Assembly: GCA_021234155.1 (NCBI GenBank)
Contig: JAJEKV010000071.1
Location: forward strand, 4,774,483 to 4,838,482
Source: Isoetes taiwanensis
Taxonomy: Eukaryota > Streptophyta > Lycopodiopsida > Isoetales > Isoetaceae
Reading direction: 5' to 3'
DNA: 64,000 bases
This document shows positions 36,764 through 50,062 of this stretch, piece after piece. The translations under genes and the position numbers were made by a program. The first letter of the stretch is position 1; each line of letters starts with the position of its first letter. A model generated the notes under the pieces. That model was not told the DNA's origin and did no database searches. It saw nothing but the letters and a program-made list of their open reading frames with translations.

Positions 36764-39700
36764 TGTGACATCCCCTACTCATATAAGGTGCACTCACCGT
36801 ATACAAATAGGAGTTCATCCCCCATACCAGCTCCATGCTAATATAGGGCCCTCCACGTATCACTGCAACCTTGAAGAGTTCCAGTGGGAAGAATGAAGGG
36901 GTCATTTACCCTGTCTCCCTCAGGGTCGACCTAGCTGCGGAAGCGTAAACATACATGTCAGTAGTACATACATCAACATCATAAGACCATCACGAAGGAT
37001 GGTTCACCACATATCTGCATAGACAAAGATCAGCACATCACATGTGGAATCCTACCCAATGCTCGGACACAGGGATGGACTGACAAGCTTGGGTCTCCAG
37101 AGGTCATTGCAGACAGAATTCATGGCAATGGATTTGGCTGGCATAAGAACATGGCTTAGGGTAGTCCACTCCATCTGCCCCTCCTCACACTGCGAGTAGG
37201 TTGAAAAGTGTTGGGACTTGGCCAGAGGCGCACGGATCCATAGCCAAAGGGGCTATTCACTGGGTTGCATCTCCCGATTTCGATGGGGCGGTGGGATCAC
37301 TCCCTCAGAGATCTACATCTTGACTCAAAGTGACTAGAGGGCCCCTTTGCCCTTATTCGACTTGAACCCAATGGAGAGGCGCATCACTCCCCGGGTGTCG
37401 AGCCCATGCCTTGCCCACCGCGGTGGCAAGCCATTAGACCCTAGTCCCACGGTGATCCCGGTGGCACCTTACACACCCGGAGGGATCGTTCAAGTCGAAG
37501 AACGAACCTCCTTATAAGCCGGTCGGCCCCTTCACCCACAACCGGTGTGGCTCTTGTACCACAGGTAATTTCTGGTGTGCTAAAGAGGCTAGCTAGGAGC
37601 ATCAACTACCGGGCTTTAGGGTCTCTACCCCCCTTCCCAATACAATGAGTCCATAGAGATACGTCATCATACATATCACAGAAGAACTAAAGAACAAGAT
37701 CTAATCTATATCATAGAGTTAGGTTCTTTAGTTAGATCTTAGTATCACGGGATCTAAATGGTTGCTATGGGCAATTTAATAGGCTAAACCCTCTTTTGAT
37801 TCGATGACTAGAAGGCGGTTTAGGCTATTAAATTGACTAAATACCTGATCCTTGGCTCGCTCCTCCTGCCATGAACTCGACCATCCTGTTGAGCTGCTAG
37901 AAGATGAAGCTAGAAAGGGAAACTAACGAGCTAGATCGCTCAGACAGAGCACTATAACCCCAAAAGCTGCTCAATGTGTTGTTTTTTTTCTTTGTCATTT
38001 TGCAAAAAACAACATATAAAGACCATGTGTTGTAATGTTCAGAAAATGCTAGAAACAACTCGTATTTTTTTAGTGTGGTTTTTCACACACAAAAGACGTG
38101 TAGTTTTCATGCGTGGATTTTAGACAAAAACAATGCGTAATTTTTATGTGTGGTTTTCCCTGTAGTTTTTATAGAGAAACAACGCATAGTTTTATGTGTG
38201 GTTTTAGCTCAGAAACAAAAACAACACATAATTTTTAGACGTGGTCTTCACCTAAAAACAATGCATGGTCTTCATATGTAACATCTCTAGCATAGTTTTT
38301 CTTCAATTATCCACGTTATTTTCATCCTTCCACGTGTTGTTTTTTGTACAATAACACATTTTTTAATGTAGTTTTAAAGAAACAATTTGTTGCATTCAAA
38401 CAAAAACAATAAATATAAGAAACTTAAAAATCTGATTGTTTAGGTTGTCACGAGGAAAGAATTACACTACATTAGTAAAACAAAGGAATTTTTGCATTGT
38501 CTTAAAAACCAATTGGTCTCCGTGGACGCTAAAAACCTATTCTATTCTTAAAAATTAAACATAGTATATATTTCCAATTTGAAATACTACATAACTTCTT
38601 TAACTTCTTGTTGTTTTCAAAGCATACAGTAGCAATGTTGTAGTATTGGAAGAATATGTTGCTGCCAATAATGTGGCAAAGTATTGAGAGAATATGTTGC
38701 TGCCTAAAAATGTGGCGAGCTCAAGCATAGAAGCAGGCTGAGATAAGTAATTCAGATTGTAACAAAGACCAACCTGCCAGCATATTCCAATCCCAATCTG
38801 CCCGCTTTATGTTCTGCAACATATTTCAAATGACAATTCGCTTTATGTTCTAAAAACATTGGATGAAAAACAGGGGGCTTCCATATATCTGCAAAGCCAG
38901 AAACAAGCAGATCAATGTGAAAGCAAAAGGACAAATATGCTTATAAAAAAAATATAACAAGGGAGATGCCAAAAACAAGGTTATGTTGTGAGAACCCAGA
39001 GAAACCAAGACAGAATCGATGGTTGGCTATGAGAGTGTTGTTTGCGTCAGATACTGGAACGATTTGGCCATATATGGACGAAGGGATTCTGTATTGGATC
39101 CTTGATAGACTAGCTTTTCCGACCTGTAGTAAAATGGTGAAGAGATAGAAAGCTAACTTCATCCTGATAGAGCTGCTATCAGAGTTGAAATGAGCAATTC
39201 TTGAGAAGACTGCAATAAGCGATTCTTGAGGAATGAAGCAAGCTACGCCTTAGAAATCCATGAGAGGAAGAAATTTGAGCAAAGAGCAAACAAATGGCCA
39301 GATCTTAAGCTTTGAAAAAAATTTTGGGATTTCGGGCTACTCGGTTTAGGGCCTACAATGATTTAGAATCGTGATCTAGAATGTTCTTGAATTATACTTA
39401 TTGGCTAAGGTTGAGCAAACAAATGGCGAACTTAAAAAGGCCATGAGCGGTGGCTATTCGGTTTAGGGCCTACAATGATTAAGAATGCGTGATGTACCGG
39501 ATTCGGGGAGGAACCCCAATCTGAGCCCGCTTATCGAGAATCGGTCCCTCTCGAGTGTCTCAGTGCCGCCCGGTAAGAACTTAAGAAGGTTCTTCTTCCT
39601 CTCATTTAATGCTCTGTATTAAATGACACTGACTTCCAGAAATGCCTCTTGACGCCCGCCATAAATGCAATGTGTCATATGCTCATAATTAGATGCCCGC

Positions 39701-42700
39701 CATAAATGCCATGAATGCAACGTGTCATGCGATGATAATTTTTAAGGAAGAAATTAGATGAGAACAAAAATTGGATACTGCATTACAATAGGAAGGATTG
39801 GCTAAGGTTGAAAAAAGTGTACAACATTAGGCCTAGTGTACAAACGAGTTGGACTTCAATGAAACCTCCCCAACTTTCCATGGAACCTCCCACATTGAAA
39901 CCTCCCCAACTTTCCGTGGAAACCTCCCTAACTTTCCTTGTACAGTCGAAGAGGTCTCCACATCAGAAAAGAGGGAGGTTTCCATGGAAACTTCCCCACC
40001 TTTCCGTGGAAACCTTCCCACCTTTCCGTGGAAACCTCCTCATCTTTCTGGGCATGACCTGGAGAGGTTTCCAATTAAGAAGAAAAGGGAGGTTTCTATG
40101 GAGAGGTGGGGAGGCTTCCATAAAAAAAAAAAAGCTCTTCTCGGGGAATGCGATTGTAATGCAAGATCCAATTTTGTTCTCATCGGGAAGGATTGGCTAA
40201 GGTTGAAAAAGTGTAGGCCTAGTGTACAATTCTTCCTTGCCGAATTGGACTTCAATGGAAACCTCCCCAACTTTCCATGGAACCTCCCCACTTTCCCTGG
40301 AAACCTCCCCAACTTTCCGTGGAAACCTCCCCAACTTTCCTTGTACGGAAAAGAGGGAGGTTTCCATGGAAACTTCCAGGTGGAAACCTTCCCACCACCG
40401 TGGAAACCTCCTCATCTTTCGGGCATGACACGGGAGGTTTCCAATTAAAAAAAAATGGGAGGTTTCCATGGAGAGGTGGGGAGGTTTCCATAAAAGTAAA
40501 AAAAAAAAAAAAAAAGGCTCTTCTCTAAATTTGCACGAAGACCCTCGTGCATCTCTGTCCTCGTGCGTCTTAATGACGAGGCGCACTCCGTCCGTGGTTG
40601 CCAGAATCAATGACTATTTTTTTTTGAAAAGTTAAAAATTTTAAATTGACTATTTTCTAATGACTGTTTTCTTTTCTTAAATCTCTTTGCTCTTTGCTTA
40701 ATCAGCCAAAGCTCTTTGCTTTATCTTGAGATGACAGGGAAGAAGTGCTTGAACACTTAGATGAACCTGAGAACACAATACTTGAATCTGGTGAAAAGTT
40801 AAAAATTTTGAATTAATGACTATTTTCTAATGACCGTTTTCTTTGCTTAATCTCTTTGCTCTTTGCTTAATCTGCTAGAAAAAGCTCTTTGCTTGATCTT
40901 GAGATGCCGGGGGAAGAAGTGCTTGAACACTTGGGCAGCGAATCGAGAACTCAATACTTGAATCCGGTAAAGAGGCGGGGAGGATTATGTGCAAGCCTGG
41001 AAAAAAAAAAACCTTAATTTGTGTGCAATAGGAAATAAAAAAACATTAATCTGCGAGCTCTTTGCTTGATCTCTTTGCTTTTTGCTTAAAGCTCTTTGCT
41101 TAATCTGCCAGAAAAGCTCTTTGCTTAATCTGCCAGAAAAAGGTAGGCAAGCATGAATGCTCAAATCCACAATGTTGTTAAAGAAGAGCCATAAACATTC
41201 TTTGCATCTTGATTCTACGCAATCTTGATCATCTTGACCATATAATTTGGCGATTGTTGAAATTGGAAACCTCCTGATTTCCGACCCAATCCAGGCGCCC
41301 TCTTCAGCTCTAAATGCCGCTCATCTTCCCCAGAGGCTCGATTCTCACTCCCCTGCTCAATCAAACCAAAACAAACTAATGTGCAAAACGATCCGCCAAC
41401 AATCCAATAACACAAATCCTTCAACAAACCGAAGCGCCAAAGAGGTGGATGCCGCTCAATGCTGCTTCAAGAATGTGCATGTAGAACCGAAATGGAAAAG
41501 GTATACTAAAAGAAAGGATTAAATTTGGACGTCTGGTTCATTATGAATAGCTGCTTGTCATAAATAGAAAGATTATTATATTTTTAGAATCTTATAGAAA
41601 CCTCCCCAGGTTAGCAAAGGTGGAAACCTCCCGGGCTTTGGCGAAAAGGCGGGAGGTTTTATGGAAGAAAATGGGGAAGGTTTCCAGTCCTTGGGAGTCT
41701 AACCCAAATCGGGTGACTATAATTTGAGCATCTACCACGTTCTTGGATATTATAAGACTAAATAGCCATTGACTTTTTAGCACAATCATGGATTAACAAT
41801 TTGGAAAGGGTAAAAGCGTAACTTCGTCAAGCTGTCCCTTAAATTTCAGATACCATCAAGCAAAGTAGGTCACCATTCTTGAAAAATCTTGAGCCATTCT
41901 GATCAAGAATGAAAAAAGACTTGCAAAAACCGGTAGAATCCGGTTTATCTTTGGTTGATGTTGGAGAACAAAATGGGATCAGCCATCCCATCCCCCCATA
42001 AGACACTGTAGAATCAAGGGCATCCAACCATGCTCCACGATCTCATGGGTCATAAGGGCAGCAAGAATGGCTTCCCCCATTCATTCTCCACTACATCATG
42101 TTCAAATAACATGCATTTTCCCCCCTTGGTATATTAAAACCGCGGCTAAAAAAAACACAGGGTCGATATTTTTGAGATTTAAGCTAGCTAAACATGACGA
42201 TTTTCTAATTTTTACTGCATTGATTGGTCGGCTCTCTACAGCTTTGTCCTAATAGCTTGCGATCACACCCCAACAAATAGCACGTTCCAATTTTTTACAT
42301 TATCCTATTTATTCCTTCAATTTGTCTTTTAATTCCATGGATTCCATTATTTTGACATTTTCTAATGCAAATTCATTAAGCAAAATTTCATTATTTTTGG
42401 ACAATACCTGAATTTATGGACCATTTTTGGCTTTCTGTCATCAATGACTGTTTCCATACACTAATTGACATCCTCTGCGAGTGCTGCAGATGCCTCAGCA
42501 ACATGCACGGGTATCTTGATAGTATTGGGTATCCTCTTCTTGTTTGATAGTTCCCAAGCATAGTCGATAATCTCTAGTTCTATGCGGTCACTAGCAGTTA
42601 TTGGGACTACAAGAGAATGATGGCTAAATGTTAGAATAATCATCAGAGAGACTTATAAAACAAGCAACTGCACAAGCCCTTATTCGGCGATTATACATAA

Positions 42701-43032
42701 CGAAGTTTTATGTGACGATTTAACGCCGGAATAATCGTCGCCTTATTAGTCAGACATATTTGAATAGTCAACAAATTAATCGAGAATTAGTCGGGTTTAT
42801 TAGTCATTAATTAATCGAGACTAATACTCGGGGGCCTAATCGGCTTATTAGTCGGATATATAAATCATCTTTTTAATTAGGTAATTCGGTATTTTATTAG
42901 TCAATGCAATAGTTAGAATATTGGTCATTATATTTTGCTGGTCTATGAAGTATTGTGTGATGATTATAATGCAATAGTTAAAATATTGGTCATTATATTT
43001 CTTTGGTCTATGAAGTATTGTGTGATGATTAT
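36764..43032 (+). repeat. Array unit 5 (6269 bp)
   Basis: An uninterrupted copy. Its first few hundred bases are almost identical to unit 4. In its first GGAAACCTCC block (about 39,845-40,130) one 20-bp repeat is missing compared with units 4 and 6. Confidence 0.9.
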
Positions 43033-46000
43033 TGTGACATCCCCTACTCATATAAGGTGCACTCACCGTATACAAATAGGAGTTCATCCCCCCCAGCTCC
43101 ATGCTAATATAGGGCCCTCCACGTATCCTTTGCAACCTTGAAGAGTTCCGGTGGGAAGAATGAAGGGTCATTTTACCATGTCTCCCTCGTGGTCGACCTA
43201 GCTGCGGGCGTAAACATACATGTAGGTAGTACATACATCAACATCATAAGACCATCACGGCGATGGTTCACCACATATATGCATAGACAAAGATCAGCAC
43301 ATCACATGTGGAATCCTACCCAATGCTCGGACCACGGGGATGGACCGGCAAGCTTGTCTCTCGGAGGTCATTGCGGCATTTAATTCATGGCAATGGATTT
43401 GGCTGGCATAAGAACATGGCTTAGGGTAGTCCACTCCATCTGCCCCTCCTCACACTTTGCAGAGTAGGTTGAAAAGTGTTGGGACTTGATCAGAGGCCCG
43501 GGCCGGGATCCATAGCCAAGGGGGGGCTATTCCCCGGGTTGCATCTCCCCAGTTCCGATGGGGCAGGTAGGGATCACTCCCTCCAGAGATCTACATGCTG
43601 ACTCAAAGTGACTAGAGGGCCACTGCCCTTATTCGACTTGAACCCAATGGAGAGTGACGCATCACTCCACGGGTGTCGAGCCCATGCCTTGCCCACACGC
43701 AGTGGCAAGCCATTAGACCTAGTCCACAGTGATCCCCGGTACACCTTACACACCAGAGGGATCGTTCAAGAGTCAGAACACGAACCTCCTTATAAGCCAG
43801 TCTGGCCCCTTCACCCACAACCAGGTGTGGCTCTTGTACACAGGCCGAATTTACAGTGTGCTAAAGAGGCTAGCTAGGAGCATCAACTACCAGGCTTTAG
43901 GGTCTCTACCCCCCTTCCCAATACAATGAGTCCATAGAGATACGTCATCATACATATCACAGAAGAACTAAAGAACAAGATCTAATCTATATCATAGAGT
44001 TAGGTTCTTTGGTATCTGGGATCTAAATGGCTGCTATGGGCAATTTAATAGGCTAAACCTACTGATTCGATGACTAGAAGACGGTTTAGGCTATTAAATT
44101 GACTAAATACCTGATCCTTGGCTCGCTCCTCCTGCCCTGAACTCGACCATCCTGCTGAACTGCTAGAAGATGAAGCTAGAAAGGGAAACTAACGAGCTAG
44201 ATCGCTCAGACAGAGCACTATAACCCCAAAAGCTGCCCAATGTGTTGTTTTTTGCTGTCATTTTTGCAAAAAAACAACATATAAAGACCATGTGTTGTAA
44301 TGTTCCGAAAATGCTAGAAACAACTCGTATTTTTTTAGTGTGGTTTTTCACACACAAAAGACGTGTAGTTTTCATGCGTGGATTTTAGACAAAAACAATG
44401 CGTAATTTTTATGTGTGGTTTTCCCTGTAGTTTTTATAGAGAAACAACGCATAGTTTTATGTGTGGTTTTAGCTCAGAAACAAAAACAACACATAATTTT
44501 TAGACGTGGTCTTCACCTAAAAACAATGCATGGTCTTCATATGTAACATCTCTAGCATAGTTTTTCTTCAATTATCCACGTTATTTTCATCCTTCCACGT
44601 GTTGTTTTTTGTACAATAACACATTTTTTAATGTAGTTTTAAAGAAACAATTTGTTGCATTCAAACAAAAACAATAAATATAAGAAACTTAAGAAATACG
44701 ATTGTTTCCGGTTGTCACGAGGAAAGAGAATTACACTACATTAGTAAAACAAAGGAATTTTTGCATTGTCTTAAAAACCAATTGGTCTCCGTGGACGCTA
44801 AAAACCTATTCTATTCTTAAAAATTAAACATAGTATATATTTCAATTTGAAATACTACATAACTTCTTTAACTTCTTGTTGTTTTCAAAGCATACGAGAG
44901 CAAATGTTGTAGTATTGAAGAATATGTTCACGCCAATAATGTGGCAAAAGTATTGAGAGAATATGTTCTTTGCCTAAAAAATGGCGCGAGCTCAAGCATA
45001 GAAGCAGGCTGAGATAAGTAATTCGATTGTAACAAAGACCAACCACACAAAGATATTCCAATCCTAATCTGCCCGCTTTATGTTCCGCAACATATTTCAA
45101 ATGACAATTCGCTTTATGTTCTAAAAAACATGGGATGAAAAAGGGGGCTTCCATATATCCGCAAAGCCGAAACAAGCGGATCAATGTGAAAGCAAACGGA
45201 TAAATATGCTTATAAAAAATATAACAAGGAGATGCCAAAACAAGGTTATGTTGTGAGAACCCGGAGAAACCAAGACAGAATCGATGGTTGGCTATGAGAG
45301 TGTTGTTTGCGTCCCGATCTTTGAACGATTTGGCCATATATGGACGAAGGGATTCTCAGATTGGATCCTTTTGATAGACTAGCTTTTCCGACCTGTAGTA
45401 AAATGGTGAAGAGATAGAAAGCTAACTTCATCCCGATAGAGCTATCGAGTTGAAATGAGCAATTCTTGAGAAGACGCAATAAGCGATTCTTGAGGAATGA
45501 AGCAAGCTACGCCTTAGAAATCCATGAGAGGAAGAAATTTGAGCAAAGAGCAAACAAAATGGCCGATCTTTAACGGGCCTGGGATTTCAGGCTACTCGGT
45601 TTAGGGCCTACAATGATTTAGAATCGTGATCTAGAATGTTCTTGAATTATACTTATTGGCTAAGGTTGAGCAAACAAATGGCCGTAACTTGCCGCAGAAC
45701 GGCCGGCTATAGGTTTAGGGCCTACAATGATTAAGAATGCGTGATGTAACGATTCCGGGAGGAACCCCAATGGAGCCCGCTATCGAACCGGGCCTCAGTC
45801 CCTCTGAGTGTCTCAAGGTCTTGGGTAAGAACTTAAGAAGGTTCTTCTTCCTCTCATTTAATGCTCTGATTAAATGACACCGACTTTAAATGCCTCTTGA
45901 CGCCCGCCATAAATGCAATGTGTCATATGCTCATAATTAGATGCCCGCCATAAATGCCATGAATACAGCGTGTCATCGATGATAATTTTAAGGAAGAAAT

Positions 46001-46772
46001 TAGATGAGAACAAAAAATTGATCTTTGATTACAATAGGAAGGATTGGCTAAGGTTGAAAAAAGTGTACAACATTAGGCCTAGTGTACAATTCTTCTACGC
46101 CCGAGTTGGACTTCAATGGAAACCTCCCCAACTTTCCATGGAACCTCCCCACATTCCCTGGAAACCTCCCCAACTTTCCGTGGAAACCTCCTAACTTCCT
46201 TGTACAGTCGAAGAGGTCTCCACATCAGAAAAGAGGGAGGTTTCCATGGAAACTTCCCCACCTTTCCGTGGAAACCTTCCCACCTTTCCGTGGAAACCTC
46301 CTCATCTTTCTGGGCATGACCTGGAGAGGTTTCCAATTAAGAAGAAAAGGGAGGTTTCTATGGAGAGGTGGGGAGGCTTCCATAAAAGTAAAAAAAAAAA
46401 AAGCTCTTCTCGGGAATGCAAAGGTAATGCAAGATCCAATTTTGTTCTCATCAGGAAGGATTGGCTAAGGTTGAAAAAAGTGTAGGCCTAGTGTACAATT
46501 CTTCTACGCCCGAGTTGGACTTCAATGGAAACCTCCCCAACTTTCCATGGAACCTCCCCACTTTCCCTGGAAACCTCCCCAACTTTCCGTGGAAACCTCC
46601 CCAACTTTCCTTGTACGGAAAAGAGGGAGGTTTCCATGGAAACTTCCCCACCTTTCCGTGGAAACCTTCCCACCTTTTCGTGGAAACCTCCTCATCTTTC
46701 TGGGCATGACCTGGGGAGGTTTCCAATTAAGAAAAAATGGGAGGTTTCCATGGAGAGGTGGGGAGGTTTCCA

Positions 46773-46812
<40 letters not shown>

Positions 46813-49322
46813 CTTCTCTAAATTTGCAAGAAGACCCTCGTGCATCTCGGTCCTCGTGCGTCTTAATGACGAGGCGCACTCCGTCCGTGGTTGCCAGAAT
46901 CAATGACTATTTTTTTTTGAAAAGTTAAAAATTTTAAATTGACTATTTTCTAATGACTGTTTTCTTTTCTTAAATCTCTTTGCTCTTTGCTTAATCAGCC
47001 AAAGCTCTTTGTTTTATCTTGAGAAGACAAGGAAGAAGTGCTTGAACACTTAGACGAACCTGAGAACACAATACTTGAATCTGGTGAAAAGTTAAAAATT
47101 TTGAATTAATGACTATTTTCTAATGACCGTTTTCTTTGCTTAATCTCTTTGCTCTTTGCTTAATCTGCTAGAAAAAGCTCTTTGCTTGATCTTGAGATGA
47201 CAGGGAAGAAGTGCTTGAACACTTAGACGAATCTGAGAACTCAATACTTGAATCTGGTAAAGAGACAGGGGAGGATTATGTGCAAGCCGGAAATAAAAAA
47301 ACCTTAATTTGTGTGCAAGCCGGAAATAAAAAAAAAACATTAATCTGCAGAGCTCTTTGCTTGATCTCTTTGCTTTTTGCTTAAAGCTCTTTGCTTAATC
47401 TGTCAGAAAAGCTCTTTGCTTAATCTGCCAGAAAAAGGTAGGCAAGCATGAATGCTCAAATCCACAGCAGCAGCAAGAGCCATAAACATTGCTGCATCTT
47501 CAGTACACGCAATCTTCAGTCATCTTCAGCCATATAATTTGAGCGATTGTTGAAATTGGAAACCTCCTGATTTCCGACCCAATCCAGGCGCCCTCTTCAG
47601 CTCTAAATGCCGCTCATCTTCCCCAGAGGCTCGATTCTCACTCCCCTGCTCAATCAAACCAAAACAAACTAATGTGCAAAACGATCCGCCAACAATCCAA
47701 TAACACAAATCCGCCAACAAACTGAAACGCCAAAGAGGGATGCCGCTCCAGAAATCTGCTTCAAGAATGTGCATGTAGAACCGAAATGGAAAAGGTATAC
47801 TAAAAGAAAGGATTAAATTTGGACGTCTGGTTCATTATGAATAGCTGCTTGTCATAAATAGAAAGATTATTATATTTTTAGAATCTTATAGAAACCTCCC
47901 CAGGTTAGCAAAATTGGAAACCTCCCCAGGCTTTGGCCGAAAGCTGGGGAGGTTTTTATGGAAGAAAATGGGGAAGGTTTCCAGTCCTTGGGAGTCTAAC
48001 CCAAATCGGGTGACTATAATTTGAGCGTCTACCACGTTCTTGGATATTATAAGCCTAAATAGCCTGTTGACTTTTTTAGCACAATCATGGATTAACAATT
48101 TGGAAAGGGTAAAACAGAACTCGTCAACTGTCCCTTAAATTTCAGATACCATCAAGCAAAGTAGGTCACCATTCTTGAAAAATCTTGAGCCATTCTGATC
48201 AAGAATGAAAAAAGACTTGCAAAAACCGGTAGAATCCGGTTTATCTTTGGTTGGTGTTGGAGAACAAAATGGGATCAGCCATCCCATCCCCCACCCCCTC
48301 AGCGCCAAGACACAGCAGAATCAAGGAGCATCCAACGACGCCCCACGATTCTCAGGGGGTCATAAAAAGGGCGACAAGAATGGCTTCCCCATTCATTCTC
48401 CACTACATCATGTTCAAATCACATGCATTTTTCCCCCCTTGGTATATTAAAACCACGGCTAAAAAACAGGTCGATATTTTTTGAGATTTAAGCTAGCTAA
48501 ACATGACGATTTTCTAATTTTTACTGCATTGATTGGTCGGCTCTCTCTGACTTTGTCCTAATAGCTTGTGATCACACCCCAACAAATAGCACGTTCAATT
48601 TTTTACATTATCCTATTTATTCCTTCAATTTGTCTTTTAATTCCATGGATTCCATTATTTTGACATTTTCTAATGCAAATTCATTAAACAAAATTTCATT
48701 ATTTTTGGACAATACGAATTTATGGACCATTTTGGCTTTCTTGTCATCAATGATTGTTTCCATACACTAATTGACATCCTCTCTGAAAGTCTGCCGGATG
48801 CCTCAAAGAACATGCGCGGGTGTCTTGATAGTATTGGGTATCCTCTTCTTGTTTGATAGTTCCCCAAGCATAGTCGATAATCTCTAGTTCTATGCGGTCA
48901 CTAGCAGTTATTGGCACTACAAGAGAATGATGGCTAAATGTTAGAATAATCATCAGAGAGACTTCATAAAACAAGCAACTGCCCAAGCCCTACATACGAG
49001 TTTTATGTGACGATTTAACGTCAAACTAATCGTCAGCTTATTAGTCAGACATAGTTGAATAGTCAGCAAATTAATCAGAGAATTAGTCAGTTTATTAGTC
49101 ATTAATTAATCAGACTAATACTCAGGGGCCTAGTCGGCTTATTAGTCAGATATATCGTCATCTTTTTTATTAGGTAATTCGGTATTTTATTAGTCAATGC
49201 AATAGTTAGAATATTGGTCATTATATTTGCTGGCCTATGAAGTATTGTGTGATGATTATAATGCAATAGTTAGAATATTGGTCATTATATTTGCTGGTCT
49301 ATGAAGTATTGTGTGATGATTA
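43033..49322 (+). repeat. Array unit 6 (last copy, 6290 bp)
   Basis: The last complete copy. It lacks about 20 bp in the first hairpin segment (after GTTAGGTTCTTT at about 44,010), where other copies read TAGTTAGATCTTA. It ends at the second copy of the ~64-bp duplication, reading GATGATTAT then ATACCAAAT, where other units continue GATGATTATTGTGACA. Beyond this point the sequence is not array. Confidence 0.9.
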
Positions 49323-49968
49323 TATACCAAATAGGGATTTGAATCCTGATATTCCAGCTTGTAATAAGATAAAACTTTAATAGAATGTACAAATTCAACA
49401 ACGACATTGATTGAAGAATCTTAACAACACAAGATTGTAGCATAAAAAGACAATTTGCTTGTAGATCTGCAGTTGCAATCATAATAACAACAAAAATCAT
49501 AGCGAAAATGCATATACATCTATGAATATTGAAATCTCTAAACCTCTTATATCTGCACCATGTTCTCGGTCGATTTATTTATTTCATCCGTTGTTTTATC
49601 CAAATCACCTATAATTCTATTTGATGAATTAGAATAAGATAAAGAGTTCCCAAAGCATCTTAACCACTACAAAAGTAACCTACGTGGCTTCCATTGTTGC
49701 TGCTCCACTTCTTAGGTATTTGATAGTTTCTATTGCTCCTTCCATCTACAAAAATACCAATTTTCCATAAGCTAAGAGTAACAAAGGAGCACAACTACTT
49801 TAAACAATGGTTGTTTTGTTAATAGTGATGTTCATTTCTTATCACGTCCGGGATGAACGAAGATTACAAAGAAAATAAACATGTGGTGATGGTGATGGAC
49901 TTATGTAATCAAATAGGAGGCAATTTTGACAGAACAATGTATATGGCCAGTGTATATGCAACTGAGAA
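49323..49968. other. Unique spacer between the two tandem arrays
   Basis: About 650 bp of non-array sequence, beginning ATACCAAATAGGGATTTG, with no ORF I can support and no recognisable element ends. Short ORFs on both strands lack any family signature. Confidence 0.6.
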
Positions 49969-49979
49969 TTATTATTATT

Positions 49980-50045
<66 letters not shown>

Positions 50046-50046
50046 G
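49969..50046 (+). repeat. Microsatellite (ATT)4(TTG)22
   Basis: Four ATT triplets run into 22 perfect TTG triplets (49,981-50,046). Poly-Cys and poly-Val translations across it are artefacts of the repeat. The tract lies immediately before the first 1.22 kb tandem copy. Confidence 0.97.
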
Positions 50047-50062
50047 AGGGTAAGGATATCAT

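Larger units (their letters stand above)
1..49322. repeat. Macrosatellite array, ~6.25 kb unit, seven copies
   Basis: The same ~6.25 kb sequence recurs head to tail. The anchor TGTGACATCCC followed by ACTCATATA starts at 6117, 13856, 20084, 30464, 36764 and 43033. Raw spacings are 7739, 6228, 10380, 6300 and 6269 bp. After subtracting the insertions in units 1 and 3, all units are 6.23-6.30 kb. The array stops at about 49,322, within a few bases of where the next TGTGACA would begin. No long ORF is shared by the copies; short ORFs come and go with small indels. The unit is a mosaic of TE-derived and minisatellite segments, described separately using unit 4 as reference. Confidence 0.95.

Noticed and set aside
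1-49322. CRISPR-like or ribosomal intergenic-spacer interpretation of the array subrepeats.
   Set aside because: Subrepeats are degenerate with no regular unique spacers, and no 18S, 5.8S, 25S or 5S sequence occurs in the window.
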